Part shown: positions 57,758 through 64,000 of the stretch, in pieces
How the letters are laid out: each line of letters begins with the position of its first letter
Numbering within the stretch: the first letter of the stretch is position 1
DNA from: 55-13 sp037190145
GTDB taxonomy: Bacteria; Armatimonadota; Fimbriimonadia; Fimbriimonadales; Fimbriimonadaceae
DNA: 64,000 nucleotides
Assembly (NCBI GenBank): GCA_037190145.1
Contig: JBBCJU010000010.1
Span: 271,259 to 335,258 of the forward strand
Reading direction: 5' to 3'
Notes under the pieces: model-generated
The model's database searches: none
Told to the model about the DNA's origin: nothing
The model's input: only the letters and a program-made list of their open reading frames with translations
Position numbers and translations under genes: made by a program

Positions 57758-60022
57758 CTAGCCCTGTAGATCGAACCTATCTAGGTTGGTGATCTTGGTC
57801 CAGGCGGCGATGAAGTCATTTAGGAACTTCTTGGCGCCGTCTTCGCTGGCGTAGACCTCGGCGAGCGCTCTGAGTACGGAGTTGGAGCCGAAGACGAGAT
57901 CGACTCTTGTCCCGGTCCATTTGAGTTCTCCGGTCTTCCGATCTCGGCCCTCGAACACGTTTGCGTCATCAGTGGGCGACCAAGCTGTACTCATGCTGAG
58001 CAAGTTGACAAAGAAGTCATTGGTCAGAGAGCCTGGGCGATCTGTGAGGACACCGTGGCTTGAGCCGCCGACGTTTATGTTAATGGCGCGAAGGCCGCCG
58101 ATGAGAACGGTTAGCTCTGGGGCGGTTAGCGTCAACAGTTGGGCTTTGTCTATCAGCAGGTGCTCAGCCGGAACGCTATATTGAGCCTTGACGTAGTTTC
58201 GGAAACCGTCAGCCTTGGGTTCCAAGACTTCGAATGATTCGACATCGGTCTGCTCAAGAGTTGCGTCTGTTCGACCAGGCGTGAAGGGAATCGTGACATC
58301 ATGTCCCGCGTTCTTTGCGGCCTGCTTGATACCGACGTTTCCGGCCAGCACGATTAGGTCGGCAAGCGATATTTGTTTGCCACCACGAGCATTGTCGTTG
58401 AACTCAGTGCGAATCGCTTCCAACACTCCCAAAACTTTTTCCAGTTGGGCAGGCTGGTTGACTTCCCAATCTTTCTGAGGAGCAAGGCGGATTCTGGCAC
58501 CATTTGCACCACCCCGCTTGTCGCTTCCTCGGAATGTGGAAGCGGAAGCCCAAGCAGTGCCGACGAGCTCGGAAAGCGAGAGGCCGGATGCAAGAACTTT
58601 CTCCGTAAGTTCCACTACGTCTGCCTCATCAATGAGCTTGTGGGTGACGGCAGGAAGTGGATCTTGCCAGATCAGTTCTTCCTTCGGAGTTTCTGGTCCC
58701 ATGTAGCGAGAGCGTGGACCCATGTCTCGGTGGGTGAGCTTGAACCAAGCTCTGGCAAAGGCTTCCGCGAACGCTTGGGGGTTATCCAGGAATCGGCGAG
58801 AGATCTTCTCGTAGATTGGATCGAACCTAAGCGAAAGATCGGTGGTGAGCATGGTTGGCTTCACCCGCTTTGCAGGATCGTGAGCGTGAGGAATGATTGC
58901 ATCTGAATCCTTGGCTTCCCATTGATGAGCACCGGCCGGACTCTTAGTGAGTACCCACTCGAATTTGAAGAGGTTCTCAAAGAAGTTGTTGCTCCATTGC
59001 ACGGGGGTAGTGGTCCAAGTGACTTCCAGGCCGCTTGTGATCGCGTCTCCTCCGCTGCCGCTACCGAAAGTGTTGTGCCAGCCAAAGCCTTGGAGTGCGA
59101 GATCCGCAGCTTCGGGGTCATTCCCAACGTGATCGGTGGTACCAGCTCCGTGAGTTTTGCCGAAGGTGTGTCCACCTGCGATCAGGGCAACTGTCTCCTC
59201 ATCATTCATGGCCATTCGACCAAATGTGTCGCGGATATCTTTGGCGGCAAGGAGAGGATCTGGGTTGCCATCAGGACCTTCTGGGTTCACATAGATCAAG
59301 CCCATCTGTACGGCAGCGAGAGGGTTCTCTAGATTCCGTGTGTGAACTTTTCCGTCGGCATTATCATCCGCGACCAAAACCGCGTTATCTCCAGGCTTCT
59401 CGACACCTTCGGAGCCTTGCGCATAGCGGATGTCTCCGCCGAGCCAAGTGGTTTCTCGGCCCCAGTACACGTCTTGATCAGGCTCCCATGTGTCTTCCCG
59501 ACCCGCGGCGAAGCCGAACGTTCGGAAACCCATGGTTTCCAGAGCGACATTGCCGGTCAGGACCAAGAGGTCGGCCCAGGAGATTTGTTGACCATACTTT
59601 TGCTTGATCGGCCAAAGCAGTCGGCGAGCCTTATCGAGGCTTACGTTGTCGGGCCAGCTGTTAAGGGGGGCAAAACGTTGCTGACCACGTCCAGCGCCGC
59701 CTCGACCATCACCGATTCGGTAGGTACCAGCGCTGTGCCAAGCCATTCGGATGAAGAGTCCACCGTAGTGACCGAAGTCGGCGGGCCACCAGTCTTGGGA
59801 ATCGGTCATCAGTCGGCGTAGGTCGGCCTTCAAACCTTCATAGTCAAGCTTCTTGAATTCATCCCGATAGTTAAATTCTTGTCCAAGTGGGTCCGACTTG
59901 CTTGAGTGCTGGCTTAGCAGGTCGACACGCAATCGGTTTGGCCACCAGTCGGCGTTCTGAGTTCCGCCTCCGGCAATGGGTTTCGAAGTTCCTGAAAAAG
60001 GGCATTTAGATTCTTCTGACAT
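57758..60022 (-). CDS. katG: Catalase-peroxidase
   Basis: A 754-residue bifunctional haem enzyme that removes H2O2. The distal haem triad is in FIRMAWHSAGTYR (Arg, Trp, His), the proximal histidine in GGHTFGKTHGA. The Trp-Tyr-Met adduct that gives catalase activity is formed by the Trp of the distal helix, the Tyr of YVNPEG and a Met later on; VYWGRETTW is nearby. The C-terminal half is the usual non-haem duplicate. ATG at 60022 (MSEESKCPFSG) is used because it follows a Shine-Dalgarno GAAGGAAA; a longer form would overlap fur. It lies 26 nt after the fur gene. Confidence 0.97.
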   Translation of the reverse strand: MSEESKCPFSGTSKPIAGGGTQNADWWPNRLRVDLLSQHSSKSDPLGQEFNYRDEFKKLDYEGLKADLRRLMTDSQDWWPADFGHYGGLFIRMAWHSAGTYRIGDGRGGAGRGQQRFAPLNSWPDNVSLDKARRLLWPIKQKYGQQISWADLLVLTGNVALETMGFRTFGFAAGREDTWEPDQDVYWGRETTWLGGDIRYAQGSEGVEKPGDNAVLVADDNADGKVHTRNLENPLAAVQMGLIYVNPEGPDGNPDPLLAAKDIRDTFGRMAMNDEETVALIAGGHTFGKTHGAGTTDHVGNDPEAADLALQGFGWHNTFGSGSGGDAITSGLEVTWTTTPVQWSNNFFENLFKFEWVLTKSPAGAHQWEAKDSDAIIPHAHDPAKRVKPTMLTTDLSLRFDPIYEKISRRFLDNPQAFAEAFARAWFKLTHRDMGPRSRYMGPETPKEELIWQDPLPAVTHKLIDEADVVELTEKVLASGLSLSELVGTAWASASTFRGSDKRGGANGARIRLAPQKDWEVNQPAQLEKVLGVLEAIRTEFNDNARGGKQISLADLIVLAGNVGIKQAAKNAGHDVTIPFTPGRTDATLEQTDVESFEVLEPKADGFRNYVKAQYSVPAEHLLIDKAQLLTLTAPELTVLIGGLRAININVGGSSHGVLTDRPGSLTNDFFVNLLSMSTAWSPTDDANVFEGRDRKTGELKWTGTRVDLVFGSNSVLRALAEVYASEDGAKKFLNDFIAAWTKITNLDRFDLQG

Positions 60023-60048
60023 ACATTTCCTTCCTAGTTCTTTTAGAT

Positions 60049-60471
60049 TCAAATCTGCTTTTGACACGAGGGGCACAGGCCCCAATAGACAACTTCTGCT
60101 TCGTCAATCACGAAGCCATGATCTTCTGAGGGATGCAAGCAAGGAGCCGCACCGATTGCACAATCGATATCCACGGTTGCTTGGCATTGGCGGCAGATCA
60201 AATGGTGATGGTTATCGCCCACGCGAGTTTCATAGAGGGCCGGGCGTCCTGCGGGCTCAATGCGGCGTAGAATTCCCGCCGCGACAAGTGCGTTTAGATT
60301 GTCGTAAACGGCTTGACGTGAAAGATTGCCCAGACGCCCTCGAGCGGCCGTTACAATGAACTCTGCATCTTGGTGGTTCCCCTCATGCTCTATCACCTCC
60401 AAGACCGCAATGCGGGGTGCGGTGAGTCTTAGATTGGACTTCCGCAAAAGCTCTTGAAGGGCAGGTTGCAC
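60049..60471 (-). CDS. Fur-family regulator, PerR/FurA type
   Basis: A 140-residue regulator. The winged helix (LRLTAPRIAVLEVIEHEGNHQDAEFI, LSRQAVYDNLNALVAAGI) is followed by a dimerisation domain with HHHLICRQCQ and, at the C-terminus, CPSCQ: two CxxC pairs for structural zinc. Its place just upstream of katG copies the FurA-KatG and PerR-KatG arrangement, so it is probably a peroxide-sensing repressor of itself and katG. The start is a GTG 6 nt after TACACT. A near-perfect operator is upstream. Whether it senses peroxide or iron cannot be shown from sequence. Confidence 0.9.
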   Translation of the reverse strand: MQPALQELLRKSNLRLTAPRIAVLEVIEHEGNHQDAEFIVTAARGRLGNLSRQAVYDNLNALVAAGILRRIEPAGRPALYETRVGDNHHHLICRQCQATVDIDCAIGAAPCLHPSEDHGFVIDEAEVVYWGLCPSCQKQI

Positions 60472-60477
60472 CCCGAC

Positions 60478-60510
60478 AGTGTACCCGTTATCTGGACATA
60501 GTCCAGATAA
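60478..60510 (-). promoter_or_regulatory. Operator and promoter of fur-katG
   Basis: A perfect inverted repeat, TTATCTGGAC-N3-GTCCAGATAA, fills 60488-60510. On the minus strand CTGGAC (60506-60501) and TACACT (60483-60478) are 17 nt apart, and TACACT is 6 nt before the GTG start at 60471. The repeat therefore covers the -35 box. It differs from the standard PerR box but keeps the TTAT...ATAA ends of Fur-type sites. Confidence 0.75.
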
Positions 60511-60702
60511 TCAATTTAAGATTTTCGCGAGATCACGAGCAAAATTAAAGAGGGTGTCCAGTTGGTCTACGGACGGACAGTCCGCAACCTTTAGAATCAA
60601 GTGTCGCCCATAGGAGTCACCGCTGTAGATGGGGCTGGCCACCAGAATCTGTTCAAGGGGAACAGGCATGTTCTGAAGGATGTGGCCCTCATCGCAAAAC
60701 AC
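60511..60702 (-). CDS. Small hypothetical protein
   Basis: A 63-residue frame (MFCDEGHILQNMPVPLEQIL ... LFNFARDLAKILN) ending right at the fur operator. It reads as an ordinary soluble peptide, with a helical C-terminus. The GTG start is uncertain because the frame stays open upstream to near 60719, and no Shine-Dalgarno is clear. It may be a real short gene or chance. Confidence 0.4.
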   Translation of the reverse strand: MFCDEGHILQNMPVPLEQILVASPIYSGDSYGRHLILKVADCPSVDQLDTLFNFARDLAKILN

Positions 60703-60718
60703 GTGGTAGCGCTTTTTG

Positions 60719-61303
60719 CTACCCCTTTTCTAGCTTGACCGAAAACTGGAGATCATCGATAGCAAAGTCGTTTCCAATTTCGCTGGTGTTGGTATTCACA
60801 ATTTTTACGACGACGTATGGCTTGTCTGGTCCTGATTTCCACGCGACCACGAACTTGTTCCAAACGCCACTCTTAGCTTCCACCTTGTGAACGGCTCCCA
60901 CTCGTTGACCATCCACATACACTTGGAATCGACCAGGGGTCGGATCACTTGCTGTTCCATCTTCGGGATTCATGCTCCATGAGGTTGTCCATCCAGAAAA
61001 CTCGTACATGGTATTGGGAGCAACTTTGAGAGTGCTTTGCCAAATCGCATCAGCGGCATAGGAACCTCCGTTAACGATTAGCATTTGCCCTTTGCCGGTC
61101 GTGTGATCGCCAAAAGTGTGAGCGCCTGGGTGGTGTTGCTTGGGATCAAAACCAACAACATAGGTTCCCTCTTTTTGCACGTCTTGTGAATAGGCATATT
61201 GAGTGCTAAACCACTTGCGACCCATCTCAAAGTTGCCATTGGTGATGAGGTTGGCAGGAGCAGAGGAGGGGACAAAAAGGGCGGATGCAACCAAACAAAG
61301 CAT
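60719..61303 (-). CDS. Secreted carbohydrate-binding-like protein
   Basis: A 194-residue protein with a signal peptide (MLCLVASALFVPSSAPA). The mature part starts LITNGNFEMG and ends AIDDLQFSVKL, the typical opening and closing of DUF642-like or CBM4/9-like jelly rolls that occur in PEP-CTERM proteins of related bacteria; the PEP-CTERM tail itself is missing. Between are TMYEFSGWTTSWS and GRFQVYVDGQRVG. ATG at 61303 is chosen over a TTG at 61339, since a TATAAT box lies 10 nt before it and the longer form spoils the signal peptide. Sugar binding is inferred. Confidence 0.72.
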   Translation of the reverse strand: MLCLVASALFVPSSAPANLITNGNFEMGRKWFSTQYAYSQDVQKEGTYVVGFDPKQHHPGAHTFGDHTTGKGQMLIVNGGSYAADAIWQSTLKVAPNTMYEFSGWTTSWSMNPEDGTASDPTPGRFQVYVDGQRVGAVHKVEAKSGVWNKFVVAWKSGPDKPYVVVKIVNTNTSEIGNDFAIDDLQFSVKLEKG

Positions 61304-61313
61304 GATTTTCAAA

Positions 61314-61319
61314 ATTATA
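61314..61319 (-). promoter_or_regulatory. -10 box of secreted protein gene
   Basis: TATAAT on the minus strand ends 10 nt before the ATG at 61303. It lies in the 66-bp gap to the divergent hydrolase gene. Confidence 0.5.
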
Positions 61320-61369
61320 CGACGCAACAAACTTGGCAAGGTAACGGGTTTTCTGCAAGTATTAGGGAG

Positions 61370-62020
61370 ATGTACAAGTTAGTCGCTGCGATTCTTGCTC
61401 TCTCAATGTCCGTTGGGCTCTTCTCCCAAGCGGATCCGTACTTTGAAAGAGCGATTCGTAGGTTTGAGATCTCGGATATGGAGAAGCCGCCGGAAAAAGG
61501 AGGCATCCTCTTCATCGGCAGTTCTAGCATTGTGGGTTGGCGGTCCCTGGCTCAGGACTACCCGGATAAGAATGTGATTAACCGAGGGTTTGGTGGGTCA
61601 CAGATTATCGACAGCATTCGAAATGCCCATCGGATTGTGATTCCGTACCAGCCCAAGATGATTGTCTTCTTTGCCGGGACTAACGATATTGCTTCAGGAC
61701 GGTCTGCCGAGACGGTCTTTGCCCATTACAAGGCGTTTGTGGGGAAAGTCCATGCGGAACTGCCCGACACGAAGATCGCGTTTATCTCAATCACACCGGC
61801 TCCGTCTCGTTGGAGCATGCTAAACAGCTTTATGAGAGCTAACGAGATGATAAAGCATTATTCGGAGAACAATCCCAATCTGATGTACATCGATGCGTTC
61901 GATGAGTTCCTGAATACAGAGGGTGGTCCTCGCCCGGAGCTGTTTGTGGATGATCGACTCCATATGAACCCAAAGGGTTATGAAATTTGGAAAAGAGTCG
62001 TAGGTCCGTACCTACCCTAG
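61370..62020 (+). CDS. Secreted SGNH-family hydrolase
   Basis: A 216-residue esterase-type enzyme. A signal peptide covers residues 1-20 (MYKLVAAILALSMSVGLFSQ). The catalytic blocks are FIGSSSIVGW (Ser), NRGFGGSQIID (Gly), FFAGTNDIASG (Asn) and VDDRLHMNPKGYEIW (Asp/His). It belongs to the same fold as the protein encoded at 27077-28321 but to a shorter subgroup. The ATG has a Shine-Dalgarno AGGGAG. It lies 7 nt before the deacetylase gene, so both are probably made together; deacylation of a surface polysaccharide is a reasonable guess. Confidence 0.9.
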   Translation: MYKLVAAILALSMSVGLFSQADPYFERAIRRFEISDMEKPPEKGGILFIGSSSIVGWRSLAQDYPDKNVINRGFGGSQIIDSIRNAHRIVIPYQPKMIVFFAGTNDIASGRSAETVFAHYKAFVGKVHAELPDTKIAFISITPAPSRWSMLNSFMRANEMIKHYSENNPNLMYIDAFDEFLNTEGGPRPELFVDDRLHMNPKGYEIWKRVVGPYLP

Positions 62021-62027
62021 GAGAGAA

Positions 62028-62882
62028 ATGAGAAAAGGCGGTTGGCTTGTGTGCTTCGGTCTTCTTGCAATCGGCTGCCGGGGCGATGTCACTTCGGAAA
62101 CACCCCCGGATCAATCGTCTAAGGCAGGACCAGACGGTGGTCAAATGCAGAAGCATAGCGCAGCGAGAGTGAATCCAGCCGTGGTTTTGGATGCAGACCC
62201 AGACTGGAAAGCCGCCAACACAGAGGTTTATGCGGAGCAGGCTGCTTTGGACAAACTGGAGAGCCAGTTAGTTGGGACTGAGCTAGAAAAGTTTGTCTTA
62301 AGGAGGGGGGTGGGTCAGGCAAAGCGAGTTACTTTGACTTTTGATGATGGTCCGCACCCCAGTTACACGCCGCAGCTCCTGGAGATCCTTCGAGAAAAGA
62401 AGGTTAAGGCGACTTTTTTCGTGATTGGACACATGGCAGACAAGTATCCAGACTTGATCAAGCAGATTTCTGCTGATGGCCATGAGGTGGCTAATCACAC
62501 CTATAGCCACGTGACGCTCACAAAGATTCCACCAGAGGAGATTGATGTGGAGTACAAAGCCAATAACGATGTGATTAAACGTTTAACTGGCAAGGCCGCT
62601 CGCTATTGCCGCCCGCCTGGCGGAGATCATGATCAAGAGGTCCTTCGCAGGGCCGGAAGTCTTGGCCTGACCACCGTTCTTTGGACCGATGATCCGGGAG
62701 ACTACAACAACCCTGGCCCAGATGTGCTTTTCGAAAGGGAGACCAAGGCTCTAAGCCCTGGAGGAATAATCTTGCTGCACGACGGATCAAAGGACACCTT
62801 GGCAACTCTAGGGAAGTTTATCGATGAGGCGCGTAGTCAGGGATATGAATTCGTTAGTCTCGATGCCATAAGCAAGCCCTAG
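62028..62882 (+). CDS. NodB-type polysaccharide deacetylase lipoprotein
   Basis: A 284-residue protein. A lipoprotein signal with lipobox AIGC (cysteine near residue 17) gives a membrane-anchored enzyme; a linker of about 80 residues comes before the NodB domain. Catalytic motifs: TLTFDDGPHPSYT (motif 1, DD), HTYSHVTL (H-x3-H metal motif 2), RPPGGDHDQEV (motif 3) and LLHDG (motif 5). Such enzymes remove acetyl groups from peptidoglycan, chitin or exopolysaccharide. It forms an operon with the SGNH hydrolase upstream. Confidence 0.93.
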   Translation: MRKGGWLVCFGLLAIGCRGDVTSETPPDQSSKAGPDGGQMQKHSAARVNPAVVLDADPDWKAANTEVYAEQAALDKLESQLVGTELEKFVLRRGVGQAKRVTLTFDDGPHPSYTPQLLEILREKKVKATFFVIGHMADKYPDLIKQISADGHEVANHTYSHVTLTKIPPEEIDVEYKANNDVIKRLTGKAARYCRPPGGDHDQEVLRRAGSLGLTTVLWTDDPGDYNNPGPDVLFERETKALSPGGIILLHDGSKDTLATLGKFIDEARSQGYEFVSLDAISKP

Positions 62883-62921
62883 GGTTGCGTAACGGTTCCT
62901 TAATGCTCACCAGGATACGCT

Positions 62922-62958
62922 TATAATTAGCGATTGTTCATGAGGAAGTTTGTCCTCA
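62922..62958 (+). promoter_or_regulatory. Promoter and leader hairpin of PEP-CTERM gene
   Basis: TATAAT (62922-62927) lies 58 nt before the ATG at 62986. The 5' leader carries a TGAGGA-N6-TCCTCA hairpin (62941-62958), and the gene has a Shine-Dalgarno GAGGAG at 62973-62978. Confidence 0.6.
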
Positions 62959-62985
62959 GATACACTACTGTTGAGGAGAACAGAT

Positions 62986-63924
62986 ATGCATTGGAAAGGT
63001 ATTTCTTTAGTTTCGTTTTCTCTGTTTGCGTTAGGGTCCGCGTTTGCCCAAACGATAGACCCTTACTATTCAGGTCACTACAGTTATAGCGATTTGGGAA
63101 GCATTCAGGGAGTTCCTGCAAGCTACGGCGGACTGACATTGAAGTGGGATGATCCCAACACGCTGCTTATTGGTGGATCGGCCAATAACTCTGCAGGAGC
63201 CATCTATTCAGTGGGGCTAACTAGGAATTCTGAAGGTCACATCACGGGCTTCTCCGGTTCGGCCCAGCTCTTTGCCAGCGCACCTTATATTGATGGTGGC
63301 CTTTCCTATGGCCCCGGAAATGTGCTCTTTGCAACAGGCTATAGCAACAACACTCTGATGCAGATTAAGCCAGGCAGTACGGCTCCAGATCGGACGGATA
63401 CACTCTCTTCTTTGGGCGTTGCGGGGAGCGTTGGTGCGGTAGGTTTTGTTCCGAATGGCTTCAATGGGGCAGGACGACTCAAGGTTGCTTCTTATAGCGG
63501 TGGTGGATTCTATGATTTGGGTTACGCCGCCGATGGTTTTGGAACCTACGACATTACATCGGCAACTCTGAAGAGTCAGCCCGGCGGTGGCCCTGAAGGG
63601 TTTGTGTATGTGCCGCTAGGTTCACAACTCTTCTCAAGCCAATCCATGTTGGTATCCGAATATGGCAACGGAAGAATCGCCGCTTATGATATTGATGGTG
63701 AAGGGAATCCGTTAACCGGAACTCGAAGAGACTTCATGTCTGGCCTCAGTGGGGCTGAAGGCGCTTTCATTGACCCATTCACCGGAGATTTCCTTTTCTC
63801 AACTTTCGGGAGCGGAAACCGAATCATTGTGGTGAGCGGATTTGAGCCGGTTCCTGAGCCTGCCACCCTTGCCGCACTAGGATTGGGCACCCTTGCCTTG
63901 TTGAGACGACGCAAGAAGGCCTAA
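62986..63924 (+). CDS. PEP-CTERM sorting-domain protein, beta-propeller-like
   Basis: A 312-residue exported protein with a signal peptide (ISLVSFSLFALGSAFA) and a C-terminal PVPEPATLAALGLG, a hydrophobic helix and RRRKKA. The main body has repeated G-x-L and S-x-x-G blades (TLLIGGSANNSAGAIYSVGL, VLFATGYSNNTLMQI, MLVSEYGNGRIAAYDID), suggesting a six- or seven-bladed propeller like those of SMP-30 or NHL proteins. The tail is almost the same as that of the protein at 2100-2786. The ATG at 62986 has a good Shine-Dalgarno; a longer form (62950) has none. Confidence 0.85.
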   Translation: MHWKGISLVSFSLFALGSAFAQTIDPYYSGHYSYSDLGSIQGVPASYGGLTLKWDDPNTLLIGGSANNSAGAIYSVGLTRNSEGHITGFSGSAQLFASAPYIDGGLSYGPGNVLFATGYSNNTLMQIKPGSTAPDRTDTLSSLGVAGSVGAVGFVPNGFNGAGRLKVASYSGGGFYDLGYAADGFGTYDITSATLKSQPGGGPEGFVYVPLGSQLFSSQSMLVSEYGNGRIAAYDIDGEGNPLTGTRRDFMSGLSGAEGAFIDPFTGDFLFSTFGSGNRIIVVSGFEPVPEPATLAALGLGTLALLRRRKKA

Positions 63925-64000
63925 GTAGGTCATCAAAGCAGTTCTCTCGACCTAAGCAAAGTGGGGTTTTCGATTAACCTAGCACTCGTCGTCTGGCACG
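63925..64000. other. End of window
   Basis: No feature is supported in the last 76 bases. Confidence 0.5.

Noticed and set aside
58373..59607. Long frames antisense to katG (58373-58906, 59095-59607)
   Set aside because: They arise from the codon bias of katG and overlap its catalytic core.

Overview
The window looks like chromosomal DNA of a moderate-GC, Gram-negative-type bacterium of the Armatimonadota, most like the Fimbriimonadales. This placement is an inference. The grounds are PEP-CTERM proteins with a PEPATLAALGLG...RRRKKA tail near both ends (2100-2786 and 62986-63924), a planctomycete-type cytochrome/DUF1549/DUF1553 protein, a SepIVA-like coiled-coil protein beside coaD, and many first genes that carry a TANNNT -10 box 6-10 nt before the start codon with no Shine-Dalgarno, as in leaderless transcription. 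No rRNA, tRNA, CRISPR array or complete insertion sequence was found.

Layout. 1-2050: the end of a UvrD/PcrA helicase, a lipoprotein and an HD-domain protein. 2100-7806 (minus): a PEP-CTERM protein, the cytochrome/DUF1549/DUF1553 protein and a tandem pair of GT4 glycosyltransferases. 7844-9268: a NanE-ROK kinase fusion. 9698-16270 (minus): a polymorphic-toxin (Rhs) island. It holds a truncated rhs gene with a DUF4329/JAB-like tip and an NTF2-like candidate immunity gene, then a broken second rhs copy with a frameshifted PD-(D/E)xK-like nuclease tip and its candidate immunity gene, then a bare 47-residue toxin tail with a third candidate immunity gene. 16855-28321: glyS, an acyl-CoA dehydrogenase-like gene, endonuclease IV, a phosphohexomutase, a prepilin-like protein, a flavohaemoglobin with an FNR-type operator, a Crp/Fnr regulator preceded by a 26-bp palindrome, a DnaJ-WD40 fusion and an SGNH hydrolase. 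28657-36621: a membrane protein, an alpha-2-macroglobulin, a VanW-like protein, coaD and a SepIVA-like protein. 36770-40122: a sugar ABC importer in which the binding protein is fused to the first permease. 40136-45458: DUF488, a methyltransferase, metG, a diguanylate cyclase and a SprT-like protein.

45496-51578: NAD(P)HX repair, two FHA-domain membrane proteins, a four-helix-bundle protein beside heptamer repeats, and a vWA protein with three D-P-x-[RK]-T motifs at its N-terminus that could be FHA ligands. 51728-57446: an FAD oxidoreductase, a small membrane protein, a DUF5107/TPR protein and an ApbE-DUF2271-PepSY flavinylation-type operon. 57758-60471 (minus): fur/perR-katG under a perfect inverted-repeat operator. 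60511-63924: a small protein, a secreted domain protein, a second SGNH hydrolase, a NodB deacetylase lipoprotein and a PEP-CTERM protein.

The most system-like regions are the Rhs toxin/immunity array (9.7-15.3 kb), the FHA/FHA/vWA cluster (47.0-51.6 kb), the NO-detoxification pair with its palindromic control sites (23.6-25.7 kb) and the fused binding-protein/permease importer (36.7-40.1 kb).
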